In this document: positions 1 to 15,199 of the stretch, in pieces
Numbering within the stretch: the stretch's first letter is position 1
How the letters are laid out: each line of letters begins with the position of its first letter
Source: Littorina saxatilis
Taxonomy: Eukaryota > Mollusca > Gastropoda > Littorinimorpha > Littorinidae
Length of the DNA: 64,000 nucleotides
NCBI RefSeq assembly: GCF_037325665.1
Contig: NC_090250.1
Location: forward strand, 21,952,666-22,016,665
Direction: 5' to 3'
Made by a program: the position numbers and the translations under genes
The notes under the pieces: model-generated
The model's input: only the letters and a program-made list of their open reading frames with translations
The model's database searches: none
What the model was told of the DNA's origin: nothing

Positions 1-261
1 ATATAGAACACCAACCCGCCTTGCTGACAACGTACAATAACTGTTTGTGCAATTCTTAATGCTAAGTCAATGTCAAACATCTAATGTCTTAAAGAAGCAG
101 TTTTCCCTCATTTTTGTAATTATATAAATAAAAAAAAATCTGTCTTGATAAGTTGACAGTGGACTGACAGTTCGCTCTCAGTCCCACTCTTTTTCATCTC
201 CTTCCGACGTGCTAGGTGGGGGTGGCGGAGACAGCGGAGAGGGGAGTGATTGTAACACAGT

Positions 262-342
262 GTGGACGGTGTACCAGTGCGTGGGGGTCACGTGACCTAA
301 GCCCCGCCCCCTTCGCTGCTCTGTGACGTCGCCAGGCCTTGT
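262..342. promoter_or_regulatory. Promoter-like motif cluster at left edge
   Basis: A short GC-rich stretch in an otherwise AT-rich region holds a palindromic E-box GTCACGTGAC (287-296), a GC box CCCCGCCCCC (302-311) and a CRE-like TGACGTC (324-330) within 45 bp. Such clustering is typical of housekeeping promoters. No coding exon lies within 3.8 kb to the right on either strand, so it may drive a gene transcribed leftward out of the window. It could also be an alternative far-upstream UFM1 start. Function is inferred from motifs only. Confidence 0.35.
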
Positions 343-478
343 CTCACCGCGCTGTTTAGTTCCGTCCCTGTTCAGTTCTCTTCCCAGATTAGTTTTCCTA
401 GATCATAATTTGCATGGCTGGTTTACTGTGACGCAATAGGCAATGTAATGATGTGAAAAAAACCACATCAACATAAAA

Positions 479-593
479 TAACAACAACAAAACAGAAGAA
501 GAAGAAGGAAAAGAAGAAGAACAACAACAACAACAAATAACAACAACAACAACAATCACGACAACAACAATGACAATGACACCTCCCTCCCCC

Positions 594-644
<51 letters not shown>

Positions 645-647
645 ACA
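479..647. repeat. AAC/AAG trinucleotide microsatellite
   Basis: Imperfect trinucleotide tract: AAC units, an AAG-rich patch, more AAC units and a final uninterrupted run of about 15 AAC units. The open frames across it are low-complexity and are not counted as genes. Confidence 0.9.
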
Positions 648-793
648 TTTTAAATACTGATGTATACATGGATGAAAATATGACTTGTAAATTACAATGA
701 CATGCTTGATGCATGCAGTTTTGCTCGTCGAAACTCTGCGGAAGAAAAACGAAAGTAAAGAATGTAAAAGACTACAAATGACAAATTAAATAT

Positions 794-1177
794 GATTGCG
801 TCTTTTTTTGTTTTGTAAGTAATCATGACAAAAAAGGCTGCACACAGCAATGACTTGGTTGATTGCTTTGAAACTTTCAGAATATTTTAACAACATACTA
901 GAGATACTTCGTGCGAAATTGTGGATCGTTACAGTTATTTGTTAAAATTGTATGCAATTTTTTTTAAGGATTCTTCACTTCAGTGTGTCCTAAATTCATG
1001 ACTTCGCACGTCTTTAGACACATGATGATATACACAATGCGAACGTTTTATGTGCGAATAAGCACTGACGCAAAGTCGCTAGGCCTGAAACACACTCTCT
1101 GCATACAAATCCACCAAGTCATTGCTAAAGTGCAGCCTTTTTTGTCATGATACCTACAAAATAAAAATGACGCAAAC
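794..1177. repeat. Inverted-repeat (fold-back) element
   Basis: The left arm (about 794-861) and right arm (about 1113-1177) are imperfect reverse complements over about 65 bp; both carry TCATGACAAAAAAGGCTGCA followed by GCAATGACTTGGT. They flank about 250 bp of AT-rich sequence with no open frame of interest. This is the form of a small non-autonomous DNA element. No clear target duplication was found, so the superfamily is not assigned. Confidence 0.6.
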
Positions 1178-1399
1178 AGTCCCGTTTTTGACCGCTCTTG
1201 CGATTGACACCTACAGCAGTAGGAATAGCATAGCACACGAAATACGAAAGGTAGCTAAACAAAACAACCTGTTCAGGGTAGATCATTAATTTGGCTTTCT
1301 TTTTGTATGTCAAAGTTGCAAAGTTTTGCCTAATGTGATTTGTTGTCGATTTTTCTTTCGGCCCTTCCGTCAGTTTTTGTCTGGTTGATTTTGAGGGTA

Positions 1400-1590
1400 C
1401 CCTTATTTGAGGGGCGGTCACGTGATCCCTGTTTAAGGATAAGATTTTATATAGTCCATGAGGGTAACCTCACAGAAATTCGGGCTGCTTCCCCCTGGGG
1501 AAAGCGAGCTGCCATACAGTATACGGCGCTACCCATTTTTTTTATTTTTTCCTGCATGCGTGTATTCATGTTTCCAAGCCCTGAGACTTA
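1400..1590 (-). repeat. SINE fragment with AAGAT-type tail
   Basis: This stretch, which runs from a TAAGAT-type tail through the block GAGGGTAACC and a GCGAGCTGCCAT block to GCATGCGTGTATTCATGTTTCC, closely resembles 37325-37566. It looks like the 3' part of a tRNA-type SINE on the minus strand. It abuts a different SINE at about 1591, so the junction is either an insertion or a recombinant element. Confidence 0.6.
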
Positions 1591-1897
1591 ATGCCGTGTG
1601 AGATGGAATTTTTTTACACTTTATTTCAAGTCACACGGGTATTTGGTGGACATTTTTATCTATGCCTATACAATTTTGCCAGGAAAGACCCTTTTGTCAA
1701 TCGTGGGATCTTTAACGTGCACACCCCAATGTAGTGTACACGAAGGGACCTCGGTTTTTCGTCTCATCCGAAAGACTAGCACTTGAACCCAACACCTAGG
1801 TTAGGAAAGGGGGGAGAAAATTGCGGCCTGACCCAGGCCTGAACACGCAACCTCTCGCTTCCGAGCGCAAGTGCGTTACCACTCGGCCACCCACTAA
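1591..1897 (-). repeat. tRNA-headed SINE, minus strand
   Basis: Read on the minus strand it opens with a tRNA-like head (GGCCGAGTGGTAACGCACTT as A box, GAGGTTGCG further on) and continues into a body found again at 2523-3029. The shared body includes GATCCCACGATTGAC and TATAGGCATAGATAAAAATG blocks. It lacks the ATTG-rich tail of the other copy. It is a mobile-element relic and not a tRNA gene. Confidence 0.75.
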
Positions 1898-2355
1898 GAA
1901 ATATTTATTCCAAAAGGTGATCCTGATAGTTAATGTAAATGGCCTTAACTGGCATATACAGTTTTAATGAACTGACACGGGAATTAATGCTTTAATTTGG
2001 GTGCGAAAATTGTTGCAATAATTTGTTGGCCAAGTTTATAAACTATGATTAAAGTACACTTGACAAAACAAAGAAGAAACAGGATCTCTCGTTGTTACTT
2101 GCTGCATTTTCCCGTCGCCCGACCGACTCAGTCACTAATGGGCAGAATATACCTGCGCAGTTTCAGCGGGACAGACGACGCACGGCCTATTATTTATGCC
2201 GCGATAGGGATTATGACGAGTACTTGGCCTGTTATCCGGCTTTCATGCCGGCAACGTGTAGCGGGCTGGGATAAGCTGCAGTGCGTCGTCGGTCCTGCTG
2301 AAGTTACATATGTGAGCGGAGCCCTTAACCACGCGTGTTTCAGTGACGCTGTGAC

Positions 2356-3172
2356 CGCGACACGGTGGCCTAGTGGTAAGGCGTCCGCCCAGTGAGCGGG
2401 AGGTCGTGGGTTCGAAACCCGGCCGGGTCATACTTTAAAATTGGCAATCTAGTGGCTGCTCCGCCTGGCATCTGGCATTATGGGGTTAGTGCTAGGACTG
2501 GTTGGTCCGGTGTCAGAATAATCAACCAATCAATCAATATGAGGCTTATATCGCGCGTATTCTGTGGGTACAGTTCTAAGCGCAGGGATTTTTGTTTTTT
2601 GTGTTTTTTGTATGCAATTTATATCACGCACATATTCAAGGCGCAGGGATTTAATTATGCCGTGTGAGATGGAATTTTTTTACACAATATATCACGCATT
2701 CACATCGGCCGGCAGATCGCAGCCATTTCGGCGCATATCCTATTTTTCAGGGCCTATTATTCCAAGTCACACGGGTATTTTGGTGGACATTTTTATCTAT
2801 GCCTATACAATGTTGCCAGGAAAGACCCCTTTGTCAATCGTGGGATCTTTAACGTGCACACCCCAATTGAGTGTACACAAAGGGACCTCGGTTTTTCGTC
2901 TCATCCGAAAGACTAGCACTTGAACCCACCACCCTAGGTTAGGGGGGAGAAAATTGCTAACGCCCTGACCCAGGGTCGAACTCGCAACCTCTCGCTTCCG
3001 AGCGCAAGTGCGTTACCACTCGGCCACCCATGTGACTGGGTGAGACATGAACTGAGCCTGTGCTGCGACTTCTGTCTTGTGTCTGGCGCACGTTATATGT
3101 CAAAGCAGCACCGCCCTGATATGGCCCTTCGTGGTCGGCTGGGCGCGAAAAATACGGAACATCGTAATTTGA
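2356..3172 (+). repeat. tRNA-Thr-like SINE split by a second SINE
   Basis: A nearly complete tRNA cloverleaf (about 2360-2431; A box GTGGCCTAGTGG, B box GGTTCGAAACC, anticodon-loop position AGT) heads a SINE body that stops at about 2522 and resumes at about 3032 with GTGACTGGG, as shown by the uninterrupted copy at 35276-35595. The 3' end near GGTCGGCTGGGCG lacks its expected AAAC-rich tail. The interruption is the separate SINE at 2523-3029. Confidence 0.8.
2523..3029 (-). repeat. Full-length tRNA-headed SINE nested in a SINE
   Basis: About 507 bp. On the minus strand it has a tRNA-like head, the body shared with 1591-1897, a longer 3' region and an ATTG-repeat tail (TGATTGATTGGTTG). It interrupts the SINE at 2356-3172. 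At most 2 bp are duplicated at the junctions, unlike the 9-13 bp duplications of other retroposons here. Confidence 0.8.
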
Positions 3173-3835
3173 TTTCGTGCGGCTGTGTACTTAATTAGTC
3201 GTTCTGTCCCCAACCTCTATAATCTTTGAGTTTCCCCGACCCAGGAGGCCGGGTGGGATGATAGCAGTGATCACTCCCGTTTCATAAATAATCATGACTT
3301 CTTCGAATTAGACTGACGATAACAAGAACTGTTCCCGTTTGATAAACTGACAATGGCATGTTTCAGTCAGAGCAAAAGCCAACAGCGCTTTGACAATGCA
3401 TAGGTTATGTGCAGTTGTGCATGCTAATGACCAGAATGAACATAACCAAATTGATAACCATGATGAAATCGAACCAGAACGGGCCTTAAAGCCATATGTA
3501 CTCGATGACTATACACGCTAATTGCTTTACCAACAGCTGGAGACATGCTAAATTAAGTTCCCTGCAAAATATTGTGGTCTAGGACCCCTTCAATGTTGAG
3601 ATATGTTAATTTTCATTTTGATCTGGATCGTCCTATTTATAGATTTGCCAACAGAGGTAGCGTTGACGCAAGGGAAATAACTCCGCGTCTTTGTTTACAT
3701 CCAAAGTTTTTGAGACTCTAAAACAAGCTGTAATGCATGTATATGGTCCGCGCATGGCGACATATCGTCATTACATGGTCTTATGGTGCGTTTGACATCG
3801 ATTATGGGCAAACTACACTTTGTAAACACGGGAGC
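3173..3835. other. Intergenic stretch, nothing recognised
   Basis: Unique-looking AT-rich sequence. I see no exon, RNA gene or repeat shared with the rest of the window. Confidence 0.5.
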
Positions 3836-4165
3836 GCGTACATATGCCTTTAAGGCTCACGTGACACTGAGTTGACTCAGAGACTGGTTGACTGCTCGCC
3901 GCGGTTCCGGGCCGCGAAGCTTCGCAGATAGCCTTCGAAATAATTGCTTAACTCAATGTCTTAATGAGGACCGTTGACGGGTCAAGAAATGTTAGCTTGA
4001 AAATATCCAAAAGCGTCACTGTGAACGCTTTGAATGCAGCAGGAACAGAGTGTGTCTACTTTCGATATCAGCAGAATACGATTCGCGGCGACAGACAGAC
4101 GCTTACTAGCTCTACAGGAAACACTCTTTCCGCTTCCGGCTTGCGATCGTCTTCTGCTTGTAAAC
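3836..4165 (+). promoter_or_regulatory. UFM1 proximal promoter and 5' leader
   Basis: This stretch lies directly upstream of the two bases that open the UFM1 start codon. It holds a CACGTG E-box with TGACTCAG close by (about 3857-3883) and a GC-rich block (CCGCGGTTCCGGGCCGCG, about 3899-3916). Exon 1 must end at 4167 (AAACAT|gtgagt), so its leader lies here. The transcription start cannot be placed. A 78-codon open frame at 3964-4200 runs in a different frame and past the donor, so it is not treated as coding. Confidence 0.45.
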
Positions 4166-9307
<5,142 letters not shown>

Positions 9308-10344
9308 AAACAAACTGTCAAAAAAACATCATTACTTCATCATCATCTTCGTCAACATCGTCGTCATCATCAGTGATAATATGGATCTTGAAAAGGAATG
9401 AAACATACTCTCCGCATACAAACCTTGGACTGGGCATTGTGTGTTTAAATCAACAAGCAGGACAGTTTTTGCTCTGTGTATTTTTCTCGCAAGATAGCAG
9501 AAGACATCCCATGAAGACAGCTTGGCATTTTCACTTGACTGATCAACCACCTGCCCGTTATGACTACCCTGACAAGTGTTTGTCTATAAAAATCACCTTT
9601 CCACAGTGACACTCTATAAGTTAACAACCACTTTTTGGTCTGTCCCTGGGCGGTCATTATTGACAGGTTAGACTGAAGTACTTTTCAGTCAGCATTTTTA
9701 CAAGCAAGAAATCTGGGTTCAAGTAACACAATAGAGGGATTACAGAAGAATTGTATGTATTGTACATATTGACAAAACAGGCTTGAGCATGTAGGCTTTT
9801 GCATTGTAATTTTTCTTGGTCTAGTCTGGGTTGGAAATTAGGTTACTGGCTACTCACATTTTTTTAACTTTTTTTTTTTTTTTACATCCGTGCCAGTGGA
9901 ACATAATTCTTAATTTTTTGTATGTATACATGTGTTCTAGAGAATATCAAAAACTATTTCATGTTTTTATTTCTATTTAAGTTACTACATATTTCTTGTT
10001 GATTAATCTTGCATACTTAATGGTGGGAGGTAGTAAGGAAGGCACCCCCCGCGGGTTAGGGGGAAGAATTTACCCGATGCTCCCCAGCATGTCGTAAGAG
10101 GCGACTAACGGATTCTGTTTCTCCTTTTACCCTTGTTAAGTGTTTCTTGTTTCTTGTATAGAATATAGTCAATGTTTGTGAAGATTTTAGTCAAGCAGTA
10201 TGTAAGAAATGTGAAGTCCTTTGTACTGGAAACTTGCATTCTCCCAGTAAGGTCATATATTGTACTACGTTGCAAGCCCCTGGAGCAATTTTTTGATTAG
10301 TGCTTTTGTGAACAAGAAACAATTAACAAGTGGCTCTATCCCAT

Positions 10345-10386
<42 letters not shown>

Positions 10387-11120
10387 TCGCGATATAACCT
10401 TGAACGGTTGAAAACGACGTTAAACACCAAGTAAGGAAGACAGTAAATTGCTCAGGTGTTTGTTTCCATATCTTTGTTTCATCTCTTTCTTACAGTATGG
10501 AACCATTGTTTCTGGATACACTTTAACAAGCAAGCCTAAACACTTTGTATTTATTTTTGTGTGCTGTCCTGTATTTTTTTTAATTTACCTTAAATGTACA
10601 TTTAGTATCCTGTGCAGGGTTTAAACATGCCTGAATTCTTTTTTTTTTTTTTTTTTTAGATCCAGCTCACCTCTTTGCTTTGGTGTGCCATTTTCTCATG
10701 TAGAGTCTGTGCACATCTGAATGCGTATTATTGAACAACTTTTGGAGAATGACACGAAAAAAACAATTTATTCTCTTAGTTATTCCAAACAGGATATGGT
10801 TCGTTCCCCACAAAGAATTGTGTCAATCTGGTATTTGTCACCTTTTTCATTACATGTGCTAACTTATTTTATTTCCCCTGAGAACTGGTTTTTTCTTTTT
10901 TCGGGTGGTGGTGTTGCTTGTACTGTTTTGTTCTGTGGACAACTTTATCTTTGAGTCAATTGCTAAGCGAGCCACTTTCGTGAATTAGATTGTCTTTAGT
11001 TATTCATATGTATAATTTATGTAATATTTTCCTCTTATTTAATTGCAAGATATTCCTTCAAGCTGTTTGTTTGCTTGAATTCTAAAACCATGAGAAAATA
11101 AAAACAAGAGCTTTCACACA
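9308..11120 (+). other. Probable UFM1 3' UTR and poly(A) signal
   Basis: AT-rich, non-coding sequence after the UFM1 stop. The first good AATAAA I see is at 11097-11102. If that is the end, the 3' UTR is about 1.8 kb and includes a whole retroposon at 10045-10429 plus poly(T) runs. The extent is inferred. Confidence 0.4.
10045..10429 (+). mobile_element. ~370-bp retroposon (family A), copy 1
   Basis: It begins CCCCCCGCGGGTTAGGGGG and ends GACGTTAAACACCAA, with a long poly(C) run (about 10347-10385). It is flanked by AGTAAGGAAGGCA (10032-10044) and AGTAAGGAAGACA (10430-10442), a 13-bp target duplication with one mismatch. Six other copies are in the window. Confidence 0.9.
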
Positions 11121-11375
11121 TTGTATACATGTATTTTGACTTCCAAGCAAAGCAGTTTTCTTGTACCACCTCTCTCTCTCCCTTTCTCTCTCTAATAATA
11201 ATGAACACTTAAAAAGCGCGAACCACAGAATACTTCTGTACTCTCCACGCTTCACAATATCTAACTACGAATTACAATACACAATATAAACACATATCTT
11301 CTGTGAACATGATTTGGAGTCAGTAAAATAAAATAACAACACAAAATCTAAGCTTAGGCATACAATACATATAGA

Positions 11376-11890
11376 GAATACTACATGGCTTGCTGTGTCG
11401 TACCAGATTTACACGAGTTGTATTTTTAAATATTGAACTGCGAGCGAAAGCGAGCTGTTCACTATTTGAAAAAGCAACGAGTGTAAATCTGGTACGACAC
11501 AGCAAGCCATGTAGTATTCTGTTTATCCTACATACTGTACGTGTATTTTACTGAAAATGTCTTGCAGTCGAGGCAGCTAAAATTGAAGACGCTTGTTTTG
11601 GAACCTTGATCTCTTCTAAAGCCTCGTGCAATCTAGTACGTCAAAGCAAAGAAACGTCACTCTGAAAGTGTGGCGTGACGTGTTAGTTCTAAAGATTCAC
11701 CGAGGGTAATTAGCGAGCGCAATTTTTGTTTCTATAATGACGTTTGTCTCGGTCACTTTGGCATCATAAGCAGTGGAAAAACAAGTCCCTGCCAGACTTG
11801 CTTGACATGACCTAATTTACATGATATACACACGTGTGATTTGAACGATTATTATCTCACGGGTGTCTCTCTCACGTATGTAGGATAAAC
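11376..11890. repeat. Nested inverted repeats (fold-back MITE)
   Basis: Arms 11376-11420 and 11475-11519 are reverse complements over 45 bp with only two or three differences (GAATACTACATGGCTTGCTG...), separated by about 54 bp. A second pair, GTTTATCCTACATAC near 11521 and GTATGTAGGATAAAC near 11875-11890, encloses the next 370 bp. This may be one element with internal hairpins or two adjoining ones. It lies between the UFM1 end and the CORO7 3' end. Confidence 0.7.
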
Positions 11891-12042
11891 TGTAATAAAT
11901 TGCATAAAACACGACTACTCTCTCTCACAGTGACATACACACAAGCGCGCACAAATGCAGCTCCAAATGTGTTGCTTTCTTTATTTTTATTTTACAACAG
12001 TTAAGACAGAACTGAGGTTCACTTTACGGTGATCCTACAATT

Positions 12043-12177
12043 CTTTTTCTTTATTTGGCGTTGTTTTCAACCGTTCAAGGTTATATCGCGACGGGGAAAG
12101 GGGGGAGATGGGATAGAGCCACTTGTTAATTGTTTCTTGTTCACAAAAGCACTAATCAAAAAATTGTTCCAGGGGCA
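12043..12177 (-). mobile_element. Family A retroposon, 5'-truncated copy
   Basis: Only the 3' third of family A is present (ending at the CCTGGAACAA block). It is flanked by ATCCTACAATT on both sides (12032-12042 and 12178-12188). Truncation with an intact 3' end and a perfect 11-bp duplication is the signature of target-primed reverse transcription. Confidence 0.9.
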
Positions 12178-12188
12178 ATCCTACAATT

Positions 12189-12941
12189 GTGTTACTAAAT
12201 ACAATAATAAGTAGGTTTAAATCATACAAAGTTAACACTGCATTACATCACAATTTTAGTCTCTAAGAAGAACAAGATGTTTACCCTTTCCTGAAGGTAT
12301 TTAGTTAGGCTGTCACATGGCAAGTGTTGGATTAAACATTTTGGTCAATGAAGTACAATGTATTTATAAACACTGTCTATGCTGTGTCACGCTGCTTAAC
12401 ACTTTCTACCCCACCTATGTTGACCAAGTTTTTTTTTAGCCGAGATCAGCTGTGCTGCAGCAGGTCACTCAGAATTGTAGTAACTGTGTGGGTACGGATA
12501 TTTCCGTACCTGGGAGACAATGAGTTAATTCAGATCCTTTGCATCTACCGCAGGAGACGTTACTCAAAGTCGCATGGACCAACAATAGTTATGCAATGTC
12601 TAAGTGATTCTATGAATTTTCTTTTTTTTTTAACCATTCTTTCTTGGAGTTCCAAATAGTGGTTGTGTTAATTACTTTTCATTCTCCCAAAACATGAGAG
12701 TGACCATCACTAAGTCTTTTTGACCATGCTAATGGAGCCAGCTGTGGCATACCAGCAAATCCATGCAGACATATTTTAACTTCAATCATTGAGCTCTTAA
12801 CATTGGTGCTCCAAGACAGTGATAAAAGCAGTGTAGACCAATGTAAGTAGGTACATAAACATATTGAATGCTGCTTTTAAACCAACAAGGTTTATTCAAA
12901 TAACCTAATCAACAATTGTGATTTGGAAAAATAAATGAGTC
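12189..12941. other. Intergenic, nothing recognised
   Basis: AT-rich sequence between UFM1 and CORO7 with no exon or RNA gene I can support. An antisense AATAAA (tttatt near 12890) could serve as a distal CORO7 poly(A) signal. Confidence 0.4.
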
Positions 12942-12952
12942 AATAGACTGAT

Positions 12953-13336
12953 TCTTTATTTGGTGTTTTACGTCGTTTTCAACCACGAAGGTTATATCGT
13001 GACGGGGGAAGGGGGGAGATGGGATAGAGCCACTTGTCAATTGTTTCTTGTTCACAAAAGCACTAATCAAAAATTTGCTCCAGGGGCTTGCAACGTAGTA
13101 CAATATATTACCTTAATGGGAGAATGCAAGTTTCCAGTACAAAGGACTTAACATTTCTTACATACTGCTTGACTAAAATCTTTACAAAAATTGACTATAT
13201 TCTATACAAGAAACACTTAACAAGGGTAAAAGGAGAAACAGAATCCGTTAGTCGCCTCTTACGACATGCTGGGGAGCATCGAGTAAATTCTTTCTCGTCC
13301 CAACCAATATGGGACTCCCCCTAACCCGCGGGGGGT
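12953..13336 (-). mobile_element. Family A retroposon, full length, minus strand
   Basis: Complete from TTAAACACCAAATAAAGAAT-type end to CCCCCCGCGGG. It is flanked by AATAGACTGAT (12942-12952 and 13337-13347), a perfect 11-bp duplication. Confidence 0.92.
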
Positions 13337-13347
13337 AATAGACTGAT

Positions 13348-15199
13348 GTTGCACAAGACGGAGCATTGACAAAAAACAAAAAAACAACAGTATTGCACAT
13401 TTATACTCCCCTGAAACTAAACACAGATATATTGAATTTTTGATAGGCTAAAAAAACAGAAATGCATTCAGGATTAAACAAAGAGCCACATAAAAAAGAA
13501 AAAGAAAAAGCCATTAGTCAAGAATCACATCAAGAAAATAACTGAGCAATTTGCCTTCAGAATATTTGTAACACACACATAGCAACAAAATTAGAAGAGA
13601 TAGACTTACACTCAAACCAAACATTAAGAAAGTTTTTTGACGAGCAAGTAACAAGCTGCAAAGACAAGCATACCATCGCGGGAACAAAGTAACAGTGAGG
13701 AAAGGAAAGAGACTAAGCAATACAACCTGAATCATAGTTTGACTCTAAAATACCCAATCGAAGATCTCATTATCCTGCTAAATGCATTAGTGACACACCA
13801 GAAAGTTAATGCACATAATTTCTAGAACCCAAGCTGCAAAAGTTGATACTAGAACCGAACGAAAATCAGCGGTAAAAACAGCCATCGGAAGAGTTTAACA
13901 CTCAATCACTGTTACATTTGCAGAAATAAAAATGCCACAGCTTCTCGACATTGTGCAAGCAAACAATCAAATACAAAAAACTAAAAACACATTTGTGCAT
14001 TTATAAAGAAATTAGTGATAGTGACTTAATGAGATATTACAATAATATTCAGCATATATACATAATGCTGACTATACAATTTTGGGTATCTAACATTTAT
14101 TCAATATTTAAACAAAATTACAGTATTTTTGACAATGATTAAAAAGTGAATACTGTGCGCTGAGTGTAGGTACATTGTATATCACAAAATACATTTCTCA
14201 GAAAAACAATACATCAGTGGACCATTTTAAGCCTGGAACAGAAATCTTTAAAACATTCCCATAGCTAAAAATGTCATACTTACGGTTGATATAAATTTAC
14301 ATCATGATCAACTTAATTGAAAATTTCATACATTTTTTCAACTTAAACAGCTACACAAAAAAGAGTAAACACCCTAGCTGCATTATCTAATTCATAAACA
14401 ATACCAAAGTTACATGATTCTATCAGAGAAGAATTTTTTTTGCTGCAATTATGTCTAATCTTCAACTGGAGTACACTACTTATTATGTTTAACAGAGTAA
14501 TTACTGCTGCAGTATATAAATGACAGTTTAAAATATGTTCAAAACTGAAAACACCAAACAGATGTGCTGCTGAACCTGAAAGTCTAGCTGCTGTTATCTA
14601 GTCAAGAGAACTAGGACACGACAGAAGAAAAATCCCAACATGTCTGCTCAAGTTTGAAAAGCATTGCACTTACATACACAATCACCGTCCAAAATGCCCC
14701 ATTAAATTTATTTGGGCGTCTTTTTCCTGGCAAAGAGACATCTTCAAAAGAATAAGTTTATCTTGCATGCAAATAACATTTCAATTCTGAAGTTTTATTG
14801 AAAACTAAAAATAACATTCAATCAAGCACCTGTGACCAACAACAGAATTTTGCATAAAAATGTCATTTCAACCCAGGAAATAGTGCTGATCTTTCGTTTC
14901 AAGTCATATCATTCGCTCACAAACACACACACACAACTGCACTAAACCACACAAAAAGTTATGGTATCAACTACTGAGCACCCAACCACCCTACCCCCTT
15001 AGAAAATAAAGAAAGAAAAAAGTTCATGTATATTGTTTGGAATGAAGTACTAGGCAGCTGAGGTGGGCACTGCTAAGTCTTGAGTTTGTCTTGAGATCAT
15101 CCACTGTAAAATATTCAAACACTCTCAAACTGTGGAAGAACTGAAAATATTCCCAAATGATAAGGTCTGGAATGTTGAGTGGAGTCATTTTCAGCGTGA
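13348..15199 (-). other. Probable CORO7 3' UTR
   Basis: Unique-looking AT-rich sequence directly downstream of the CORO7 stop (minus strand), with several antisense AATAAA motifs (tttatt near 14097, 14706 and 14793). No open frame resembles a protein. Its end is not defined. Confidence 0.4.
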
